Assembly (NCBI RefSeq): GCF_001274945.1
Contig: NZ_LILB01000005.1
Span: 996,959-1,060,958 of the forward strand
Source of the DNA: Viridibacillus arvi
GTDB taxonomy: Bacteria; Bacillota; Bacilli; Bacillales_A; Planococcaceae
Length of the DNA: 64,000 nucleotides
Direction: 5' to 3'
Of the stretch, positions 9,601 through 16,454 are shown in pieces (position 1 is the first letter of the stretch; every line of letters begins with the position of its first letter). A model generated the notes under the pieces. The model made no database searches. It was not told the DNA's origin and worked only from the letters and a program-made list of their open reading frames with translations. Both the position numbers and the translations under genes were made by a program.

Positions 9601-10069
9601 ATATAATTTGTCTATGTGACAAATTTCTTTTATCTTGTCCAGTAACTTCAATTACCGGTACTTGATACTTAAATCTTTGCAACATATACTCAGTAGCGAC
9701 AATGGATGGAATTTTATAGTCGAGATTTTCATGTCGAATTGAAGCAACTTCTTGTTCAGTAACTAAAAAAACACTCTGTAAATCTAATAACTTTGTAGTT
9801 ATGATATTATCCTGGACAATGTTATCTTCTATATTAATTAGATTCACTTCAATTACTTGTTTTTTAAATGTCTCAATAAAGGGTATCTCAACAACATTTA
9901 ACACCGTTGTAAACTTTTCATAATCCATCTCTACAAGTATCACATTAAGAATCTCTTCCAGCTCTACTTCAACTAAGTATTTCTGAGTTTTATGATTAAG
10001 TGGAGCGACGAACCCATATTGACTATGCGTTCGACTTGATTGTGCGATGAACGGATATGCACTTTTCAT
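6605..10069 (-). CDS. 1154-aa repetitive fibre-like protein
   Basis: 1154 residues, not recognised as a known family. It opens MKSAYPFIAQSSRTHSQYGF and ends in a Lys/Trp-rich tail (AKKKKKIWLIPARANWYSKW). Most of it is short beta-strand-like runs rich in I, V, D, N and E. Degenerate copies of an LD(x)Q(x)xALDTQLIxLD unit appear from about residue 200; three close tandem copies of a 107-116 residue unit lie near residues 690-1020. There is no signal peptide, membrane segment or catalytic motif. Length, repeats and place between baseplate and receptor-binding genes suggest a long fibre or a fibre-anchoring spacer (inference). Confidence 0.6.
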   Translation of the reverse strand: MKSAYPFIAQSSRTHSQYGFVAPLNHKTQKYLVEVELEEILNVILVEMDYEKFTTVLNVVEIPFIETFKKQVIEVNLINIEDNIVQDNIITTKLLDLQSVFLVTEQEVASIRHENLDYKIPSIVATEYMLQRFKYQVPVIEVTGQDKRNLSHRQIILEKTLIITDDFNSENINKSVLNIYNSYKQQHFPLQINVVDLDKLLEATLDVQILGLDHYSTENKIDVYKQQEIKSMSRKLINIIVKRNNNYTKKIVLDGVSYQEEKTAQREVVMNGNRIYVDVATTEKVIKIIEEKEALSSSELFVNANPQENEKTSSQKMINTVLNDYEGQTSQMKIDVMNCNVDDYTSETLFDLAVISNDTKNANPREIEAKEFKIVSYSNDGNLINLGILDLSPVLHSENEYEVNKIDCELENAINNLKVDIVNLDDQQEAALDTQLIKLDQYSVNMVLNTKLEEKIKNTVRQFFEVNLNDIDNYTKSEVILRAYSFYLECKIAADKIFECIKKTEDNSILFELIIEGDRNSKDKAIQEELVIMSNEIISDSSIVGKTISIERIEVGFFTIESYLNAVQQKNENTSSESTANVVVSNYDGQITETAMGTSVHITDAYQNDTTFNSVVSSIDTQTTNQSVLETSEMNVNVYSNDSDVIESDVVKLVLSSNSINVYQGIEIDGMFGKAVNEILSDIVELQGQQEATLDTQIIGLDVINATEQPIEAIDENLGVMKSDKKIVDIDVALKDTQIKNQSILESNDSDVIESDVVKLVSSCNSINVYQGVEIDGKFGETSNGILSDIVELQGQEGAALDTQIIGLDEINTTEQPIEAIDENLNVMKSDKVIVDINVALKDIKIKNQSILESNEMNIEIYSNESDVIESKIVKLASSSKSINVYQGVEIEGAFGNAASEIFSDIIELQGQQEAALDTQIIGLDVINATEQSIEAIDNNMGVIRSDKVIVDIDLLESNSSSIILQNILGELIKEQLVVPKNLYIIANLKESDIAYYVTELLASKNKVDSFGSIATFAVIEETQGTYTPLNILTAEGYLKDTYVAPRIIDVLNQLDENINSVTMIDSIENLLEKVRSEKTLNTSLFITESLEVKNDIFALIMESDYIVLRESEIDVDAVDSVNFELTEAKKKKKIWLIPARANWYSKWFTKKTR
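7311..8030 (-). repeat. Tandem repeat inside the 1154-aa gene
   Basis: Three copies of a coding repeat encode DI(V/I)ELQGQ, ALDTQIIGLD, TEQPIEAID, SDKVIVDI, NQSILES and INVYQGVEI. The same marker base occurs at 7311, 7659 and 7980, so the units are 348 and 321 bp, both in frame. Third-base differences between copies show the array is not brand new. Confidence 0.8.
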
Positions 10070-10083
10070 TCACTCCACCTCAA

Positions 10084-11805
10084 TCATATTTTTTCTTTAA
10101 AGATTCCCCAGCCGATTGGTGCATAAGGTGATGTGCTTTCTAACCGCATTGGAGTAATGGGTGATTCAGCTAAATTATACTGATACATATTTGCAGCAAT
10201 ATAAGAAGAAGTTATTTCAGTACCAACTGGCGGTGCTGTTGAAAATTCCACTGCTTTATAATCATTTGAATAAGTAAAATTAGTTTGTTCTTTGCAATCG
10301 AAATAAATTGAGGGTTTAGTATCTGCCGTGCGTTGAAATAGATGAAATACTTTAGTTATACCATCACCTATACCAATTCGTTCATGCACAACTGTTTTTT
10401 CGACTTCGAGCTCCGCATCGTGTTCCAAACCACTTGGATGCACTGCATATACATCATCCAAAACTCCAACTTCTTTGTCATATGGATGAACGATTCCCAT
10501 TAAAGAATCGTGGTACATATCATCATATACAGATGGACCTCGACCTGATTCAGGTCGTTCAATCGCCTTATCATGAGTAATAAATGCTAGATAATGTTTT
10601 TGATAGTAAGAGCCCCCGATTGATTGCTGTAACATTGCAAAGTTATTTCCATTTGCTGTATCCATTCCATAATCAACTAAATGATTGCCTAATTTCTTGT
10701 CCTTCGTCCATACACCGGCTTTTCCTGCTCGGCAACCACCAATTAACACAGTGTTTTGACGTGGTTTTTTGCCTGCGTTATTTAAGCGTCCTAGGTATAA
10801 AGGTACATGCCAAATATTATCTGGATTACTAGCAGCATCCATGCGTAAAAATAAAATTAACCGATCCTTGCTAACAGATCCCCAAGCATGTAATAATGAG
10901 TCACGCCCAAACGCTGGATTAAAGTTATCTTCGTTCGTAAACGTCATAACTGTTGGTACAGAAGGCTTTATAAATGACGCAGCGCTAAAAGCTAAATTTC
11001 CTAATCCATCTGAAGTACTAAGATCGCCACTTCCCGTTGCGATTAAATCACCGTAGTCATTACCTTCAATTGGTTGGCGAATTTCTGTATATGATGCACT
11101 AACTTCACCTGTTGTAGGTGCATCGTAGAAGGTCACTTCACCAGTACTATTTTTAACAGTATAAGACAAGTCATCAGCAAGTACGTTATTTACATAAACC
11201 TTTACGCTACCAGGTTTTACATTTGTCACACCTAAGTTAAATACCTTTAGCGTCCCGTTTGCTGTACCAATCCCCTTTTTTAAAGTTGTAATATCAAACG
11301 ATACATCATCGAACAGGAAAATACCAAATGTATTTGTTGGTTCAAATGCTTTAGTTGATAAGCTATATGTCGCCTTAATAATTCCCGTTGGAGGCGTATT
11401 AAACGTGATAGTTCGTCCCAAACGGTCTATTTTGTATTCTGTATCAGCGATATCTGCATCATTGATCTGAATTCGTTCAGATCCAGGTAGAATGTATTCG
11501 GAAAGAATATTAAAAGTTTTTTTTACACCGTCACCCACACCGATATTTGCAAGATTTGATGTTAAAGGAATTAAACGATTATCCGGGAAGGTCTGTTTAT
11601 CTAGATCGTATGCATTGATTATTCCGAATTGACGCAATACCTTATCAGATCCGATAGCTTTAAACAATCGAACTTCCGCATATTTCGAGGCATTCTTCGA
11701 TCTGTACTGTGCAAATTCTTCCCAACCAACAGATTCCAAAATTCCAGCAATAGTATTAGGAAAACGTTGAAGCATGAATTTTTCATTTATCCATCGTAAT
11801 GTCAT
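10084..11805 (-). CDS. Baseplate/upper-fibre protein with Ig-like repeats
   Basis: 573 residues. Residues about 85-155, 180-235 and 470-540 are three copies of a 60-70 residue unit with the pattern GxGxxKxFxL, pGSxxIxxN, Y.ID, G.(I/V)TF..PP(T)G.I.A.Y, which is typical of small Ig-like domains in tail proteins. Between the second and third copies is a region (FLRMDAASNPDNIWHVPLYLG, split across a fold) shared with the neighbouring 460-aa protein. It ends with a YAPIGWGIFKEKI tail. It is two bases from the upstream gene and so co-translated with it. A structural role at the tail tip is inferred; the exact family is unknown. Confidence 0.6.
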   Translation of the reverse strand: MTLRWINEKFMLQRFPNTIAGILESVGWEEFAQYRSKNASKYAEVRLFKAIGSDKVLRQFGIINAYDLDKQTFPDNRLIPLTSNLANIGVGDGVKKTFNILSEYILPGSERIQINDADIADTEYKIDRLGRTITFNTPPTGIIKATYSLSTKAFEPTNTFGIFLFDDVSFDITTLKKGIGTANGTLKVFNLGVTNVKPGSVKVYVNNVLADDLSYTVKNSTGEVTFYDAPTTGEVSASYTEIRQPIEGNDYGDLIATGSGDLSTSDGLGNLAFSAASFIKPSVPTVMTFTNEDNFNPAFGRDSLLHAWGSVSKDRLILFLRMDAASNPDNIWHVPLYLGRLNNAGKKPRQNTVLIGGCRAGKAGVWTKDKKLGNHLVDYGMDTANGNNFAMLQQSIGGSYYQKHYLAFITHDKAIERPESGRGPSVYDDMYHDSLMGIVHPYDKEVGVLDDVYAVHPSGLEHDAELEVEKTVVHERIGIGDGITKVFHLFQRTADTKPSIYFDCKEQTNFTYSNDYKAVEFSTAPPVGTEITSSYIAANMYQYNLAESPITPMRLESTSPYAPIGWGIFKEKI

Positions 11806-11806
11806 A

Positions 11807-13189
11807 TTAGTTTGTCTCCTTTTCGTAAATAGCTAATCCCATTGGACGCGATACAACACCAGGGCGTTTTGTTATGGGTGATACTGCATCGGCTACAAAA
11901 TATTTGTAGTATTCGAATACATCTGGACAAGCAATTTTTTTTAGTTTTAATTTTGTACCGTTACGGATTCCGACAGATGATGCAATTATTAACTTTTTTA
12001 AATAACCTCGGTCACGTTCATCCGGATGCGTAATATGTGCTCTTGTTACTGCTGCATTGTCCGTATACGATGATTTCGGGGGGTATGTGTACTCGTCGTT
12101 CTGTTCGTTTTTCCATGCACTTACAAATTGTCGACCCGCATTATCTTTTCTATCTGGTGGCATTAGCTCTGGACCATTATATATTTTGAAATAATAACCC
12201 TGATAGTAAGCACCTTGAATTCCGCGTTTTACAATGATATTATCAATCCCATTACCTGGGTATTGAGGGTATTTTTTATTTAATGGCATTAGAATGTTAC
12301 TCGTTGCAATATGTGGTGTTGTTGAATCATACTTGTAATTTGGCAAACTAGTAGCTGTACCTGCAAATAATGCTGCAGTCTCTGTATCCCTTACACTCAA
12401 AGAAACAACAGAGCCAAAATACAAAGGAATCAATGGCACTTGATTATCAAATGGTGCTGGTGCACTATCTGCACGTATCATTAATGCTAATACTTCATCA
12501 TCAATAAATCCTTCCACTTTCACATTTGAGTCAGGCCACCAGTTGGTTAACCAGCCATTATCATTTGTACCTGTTTCACGTGTTGAAATAGGCGTTATTG
12601 GTGATTGCATCATTTGTGATTGATTTGCAGTTTCATCGTACGAGTATCCGGATCCTGATTTTAGCTCGTAAGGAGTATAATCTTGCAATTCAATATCTAA
12701 TACGTCGACAGCTTTTACAGAAGATGAAGGATATGTGATTTCTGCATTCTCCTTTACATCAGGCACTTCATCTAGCATATATACATAAATTTTGGATGTA
12801 TCAATGAACTTTGTATCCCATTGGTCATGTATCCATTCATGTAATTCTTGGCGTAAAGTAGCATCAGAATTTAGTTTAGCTTGGTTAGGAACAGATCCAC
12901 TTTTAAATTTTACAGGTAAGTCTCTGTATTTATATGATCTATCGCAAACTCGTGCGATACCGAACAAATCACCTACACTATTTCTAATAATGTTATGTTC
13001 AGTAATTTTGATTGGAAATACAACTTCATCAGGTTCTGTAAAACTTCTTGTACCATAAAAAAAGCTTGTAAATGTATATGAAGCTTTATGGAATGTCTTT
13101 ACTTTTACCCATCCATTTTTAGTGGCTAACGAGACTAGATCATTTGCAAGGCTTTGTTCTTGAAAAAATACGGGTTTAATGTATGGCAT
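11807..13189 (-). CDS. Baseplate protein, paralogous to its downstream neighbour
   Basis: 460 residues. The N-terminal 130 residues include KNGWVKVKTFHKASYTFTSF. A central block (VLALMIRADSAPAPFDNQ, then VPLIPLYFGSV, and YYQGYYFKIYNGP) aligns with LILFLRMDAASNP, VPLYLGRL and YYQKHYLAFITHD in the 573-aa protein, so the two arose by duplication, and the Ig-like repeats are found only in the longer one. The C-terminus GVVSRPMGLAIYEKE parallels ITPMRLESTSPYAPIGWGIFKE. No enzyme motif seen. Confidence 0.6.
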   Translation of the reverse strand: MPYIKPVFFQEQSLANDLVSLATKNGWVKVKTFHKASYTFTSFFYGTRSFTEPDEVVFPIKITEHNIIRNSVGDLFGIARVCDRSYKYRDLPVKFKSGSVPNQAKLNSDATLRQELHEWIHDQWDTKFIDTSKIYVYMLDEVPDVKENAEITYPSSSVKAVDVLDIELQDYTPYELKSGSGYSYDETANQSQMMQSPITPISTRETGTNDNGWLTNWWPDSNVKVEGFIDDEVLALMIRADSAPAPFDNQVPLIPLYFGSVVSLSVRDTETAALFAGTATSLPNYKYDSTTPHIATSNILMPLNKKYPQYPGNGIDNIIVKRGIQGAYYQGYYFKIYNGPELMPPDRKDNAGRQFVSAWKNEQNDEYTYPPKSSYTDNAAVTRAHITHPDERDRGYLKKLIIASSVGIRNGTKLKLKKIACPDVFEYYKYFVADAVSPITKRPGVVSRPMGLAIYEKETN

Positions 13190-13193
13190 ATTA

Positions 13194-13592
13194 TCACTCT
13201 TTTCCTATTAAAAATTGATAGTTAATATAAACATTTTTTGATCTACCTGAATTATTTTTATAACGTAATTCGACTATATCCCCCGATTTAAGAGGATGGG
13301 CAACCATTAAAAAAAGCCCCTCCGGGAGCTCTTTTGTATATACGGATTCGACGATCGCCTTGCCTTTTACAATTAAATCCCAGTTATCAGAATCATCGTA
13401 ACGATCACAAGCTATTGCGATGCTGATTAATTCAGATTTCTTCGTAATTGTATATGTGTTAGTAACAAATGCATCGTTTTTATTTACTACAATTCTGATG
13501 CCTTTAATAAACGGCTCGGTCAATGTTGGAAAGAAAGGTGCATCAAATCGACCACCTGCTGTATAAGTGGTTATAAATCCTTGTTTTGCCAT
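13194..13592 (-). CDS. Small tail/baseplate protein
   Basis: 132 residues from ATG at 13592, whose A is shared with the TGA stop of the upstream gene (TGATG), so the genes are translationally coupled. AGGAG-type site within the preceding gene end. The sequence is beta-rich (GFITTYTAGGRFDAPFFPTL, YTITKKSELISIAIAC, DIVELRYKNNSG) and resembles a small beta-sandwich wedge or collar protein. Family not recognised; role from position only. Confidence 0.55.
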   Translation of the reverse strand: MAKQGFITTYTAGGRFDAPFFPTLTEPFIKGIRIVVNKNDAFVTNTYTITKKSELISIAIACDRYDDSDNWDLIVKGKAIVESVYTKELPEGLFLMVAHPLKSGDIVELRYKNNSGRSKNVYINYQFLIGKE

Positions 13593-14077
13593 CAAATATC
13601 CTCCCTTTCATCATCTGAGAAGTCATGTTCGCTCTCATTATCTGATATTGGATTTAAATCGATGTCTGGTTCATCTATATCTTCACCGCCACTCGTATCG
13701 TTAAATACTTCTTCTTCGAAATCATCTTCTTCCTCATCGCCTTCCGAAATAATATCAGGGACAACTTGGACTAACCGATTTTCTGTGTAATATAGATTCC
13801 AATCGATGACTTCTCCGGTTATCATATCCTCATCTTGGGCTGATACTAATACTCCTTCATTATCAAATGTAAGCGTAGCAAGCTGTCGTTCATCACCTTC
13901 CACCATCGCTAACCGGCCGTTTTCATCGTAGTGAAGAGTTACACCTTCAATCGTGTCATCATCTTTTATTTTACTGATTGTATCTGTATCCAAACCGCCT
14001 GTTAATAACCGTTTTCGGATACTATTTTCAATCATCCGTTTGACTGGCGTGTACGTATTATCGCGTCTTGATGTCAT
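13592..14077 (-). CDS. Tail-region protein with acidic C-terminal tail
   Basis: 161 residues. The N-terminal part is mixed (PVKRMIENSIRKRLLTGG), the middle is beta-rich (GVTLHYDENGRLAMVEGD), and the last 50 residues are strongly acidic and Ser-rich (EGDEEEDDFEEEVFND; NESEHDFSDDERED). Acidic tails in small phage proteins can block premature assembly, but this is inference. It sits 11 bp after the hub gene and is coupled to the next gene. Family not recognised. Confidence 0.55.
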   Translation of the reverse strand: MTSRRDNTYTPVKRMIENSIRKRLLTGGLDTDTISKIKDDDTIEGVTLHYDENGRLAMVEGDERQLATLTFDNEGVLVSAQDEDMITGEVIDWNLYYTENRLVQVVPDIISEGDEEEDDFEEEVFNDTSGGEDIDEPDIDLNPISDNESEHDFSDDEREDI

Positions 14078-14088
14078 TCCCTCACCTC

Positions 14089-15735
14089 TTACACTCTATG
14101 AATGACCCAGTTTCGAACAGGTCTTTTACTTGTGATATAACGTCCGGTACTTTCAGAGGCTATATTTTCCCGTGGCATATTTAAACTTGGTAACTTGCCA
14201 GCCGGATAAATAATATTTCCTGATCCACCTGCCACTTTGAAACTTGCTGTTAATTTCTGAAGCTTTCCAGCAGATATGCCGACAAATTTAATTACATTTG
14301 CTCCTTTTTCAAGGTCAATCTTAATATCAGTTCCCTTGTTTCGAACAAATAAGTTGTTTACAATCTTACGCCCGTTTAGATAAATATTCATTCGATCACC
14401 ATCTTCAATTTTGAAGTCGAATATATTGATTATTAAACGGCTTTCAGTAGTGCTAAATTCCGGCATATCACTAGGTGGTGTTGGTGGCAATACAATGTCT
14501 AAATCGAATCGTGTGTTATCAGCTAGTTCAATTACTTGTGTTAACCCTGTACCTGAATAAGAGGTACGAATACCGCGTACATACATGCACTTAGTCACTT
14601 GTGTAATGCGTTCACGGACAGATACGACATCTAATAATTCCAACGGCAAATAGGCTGGTACGCCAATACTGAGACGCTTCCAACCCATGACCATTTTTGT
14701 AAATAGCGCTTTTGCTGTATTAAATTGTTTCTTTGGCGTATTTGCCCAGCTGCTTTCAATGATTAATTCACGTCGTTTGCCTTGCAATATATCCGATCGA
14801 ATTTTAGCTGAAGTAAATCGATTCTTTATGGTACGGGTAACTTTTTTACGTTTACCATTCACAATTTCAAATTCTTTGGCTTTTGAAACGACGGTAATCG
14901 TATCAAAAACCTCATTGTTATCCATTGAGTAATCTGCTTCTGTTAAATCAATATAATCATCAAAAGTAACTACTGCTTTACCTAACTTTTTAAAATCCGG
15001 TAATTTTTTTGTTTTTACTTTACCGTTTGAACTTTCGATTAGTGCGTAATATGTTGTAAAAGCCATATTACCGATGTGATCATGCGGATATTCTCCCCTA
15101 ATCCCCATTTTCTCACCAACTTTATAGCTCATACCGGTGAATGGCTCTTTAATATTTGGTTCAATATCATTCGGAATATTAACATGATCTAAGAATTTCT
15201 TTATAGCTACACCAACATTCATATCTACATCATCGATGAGATATTTTTTTGATTTTGGCATACATGTATTTACTTGCGCTTTTTTATAATTTGAACGGCC
15301 ATTGATTGTAATTGTTCGACCATCCGCGCTAATACTAACTTCATCGATAGAACCAATCAACATTTTTAGAAGGTTGTCGCCATAACCAAGACTAATTTCA
15401 AGTTCAGTATCTGGTACTAGTACATTACGCCAAGATGAACTAAGTGGGATTTGATAATTTAATCTCCGTTCACCAAACTTCCCCTCTTTGTAATCCGGCG
15501 ATAGCTGCCCATCTTCATTCGAACAAACGATTGTAAAGCTTTTAGCTGTGGTTTCTATATCTTCATCGATTTCAATACTTATGATATTTGGCAGTTTTCC
15601 TTGACTGACAAAAAAGTTTTCAGCTGTTATCGGCCGTTTAATATTTACATATTCAGCAGGACTTCGAAAATTGTTATTACCGCTCTGGAATTGTGTTGTG
15701 AGTGCCCTTATTAGTGCTTGATTGGTTTCTCTCAC
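14089..15735 (-). CDS. Tail hub / tail-associated protein (XkdQ/gpD-like)
   Basis: 548 residues. Residues 30-140 have the signature of baseplate hub proteins: ISIEIDEDIETTAKSFTIVC, a substrate-like DTELEISLGYG, a LIGSIDEVSISADGRTITI strand pair and GRSNYKKAQ. This resembles the XkdQ/late control D fold that caps the tail tube. The C-terminal third is a linker plus beta domain (IFDFKIEDGDRMNIYLNG). No peptidase or lysozyme motif was found. It overlaps the upstream gene by 4 bp, and follows tape measure and distal tail gene in the standard order. Confidence 0.7.
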   Translation of the reverse strand: MRETNQALIRALTTQFQSGNNNFRSPAEYVNIKRPITAENFFVSQGKLPNIISIEIDEDIETTAKSFTIVCSNEDGQLSPDYKEGKFGERRLNYQIPLSSSWRNVLVPDTELEISLGYGDNLLKMLIGSIDEVSISADGRTITINGRSNYKKAQVNTCMPKSKKYLIDDVDMNVGVAIKKFLDHVNIPNDIEPNIKEPFTGMSYKVGEKMGIRGEYPHDHIGNMAFTTYYALIESSNGKVKTKKLPDFKKLGKAVVTFDDYIDLTEADYSMDNNEVFDTITVVSKAKEFEIVNGKRKKVTRTIKNRFTSAKIRSDILQGKRRELIIESSWANTPKKQFNTAKALFTKMVMGWKRLSIGVPAYLPLELLDVVSVRERITQVTKCMYVRGIRTSYSGTGLTQVIELADNTRFDLDIVLPPTPPSDMPEFSTTESRLIINIFDFKIEDGDRMNIYLNGRKIVNNLFVRNKGTDIKIDLEKGANVIKFVGISAGKLQKLTASFKVAGGSGNIIYPAGKLPSLNMPRENIASESTGRYITSKRPVRNWVIHRV

Positions 15736-16454
15736 ATGCCATCGACCCCCACACCAGCTCGTTGTGGAGATAGTAATTTGACTCGTAATAATCGTAACGG
15801 TCCATCGGTGCTCGGGTCACTCTCTGTTCCAGCCAAATACCCTCCATAAACGCCATAGTTACATTCAAGAACCATGTAACTGTCGTGTCTTGAACGTACA
15901 AAATTTCTATATTGTGTCTCGGTTTTAAAGTATAAAGTCATTTCGATTTCACAACCCTTATTCCCAATACGTTGCAACCTCATTGTACCTTCTAAAGTAT
16001 CGAAAGTTTGAATACCCGCAAGTTGCTTTGGCGGCTTTAAAGAACCAATTGCATCAATGTTTGGTGACGCTATATAGTCATGGTAATAGAAGTCTTTCAT
16101 GTACACTTTGTCGGCATTACGGTAATTTTCATCTGTTATAAAACCGATTTGATAATTGCCATGATCTAATGGAAAAAAGGCACGTGTCCATGTTCTTGAA
16201 CCTCGTACCTTCATACGTTCTACAATTTTTCCTGTATCTACATTTTTAACAACAATTATCATTTGTGATTTTCTTACTTCACCAGTCGCTGTTAACGCAA
16301 CCGAACAAGCGAAGTCGAGCGCAATCATGACTAGTTTATCTCTAGCCACTGAGATAGTCCTTGAAAACCAAGTTGCAGAGGGCCCCTCACAAACAGTCTG
16401 TTGTGGATCATACATTATTACTTCTTGGTCTCTCGTATATAATATTGTTTTCAT
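15732..16454 (-). CDS. Distal tail protein (Dit-like)
   Basis: 240 residues, overlapping the tape measure gene by 4 bp. Its position between tape measure and hub gene is that of the distal tail protein in siphoviruses. The sequence fits a Dit-like two-part protein: an N-terminal beta domain (RTISVARDKLVMIALDFA; SRTWTRAFFPLDHGNYQIGF) followed by LEGTMRLQRIGNKGCEIEMT and YFKTETQYRNFVRS in the second half. The family call rests mainly on order. Confidence 0.6.
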   Translation of the reverse strand: MKTILYTRDQEVIMYDPQQTVCEGPSATWFSRTISVARDKLVMIALDFACSVALTATGEVRKSQMIIVVKNVDTGKIVERMKVRGSRTWTRAFFPLDHGNYQIGFITDENYRNADKVYMKDFYYHDYIASPNIDAIGSLKPPKQLAGIQTFDTLEGTMRLQRIGNKGCEIEMTLYFKTETQYRNFVRSRHDSYMVLECNYGVYGGYLAGTESDPSTDGPLRLLRVKLLSPQRAGVGVDGM

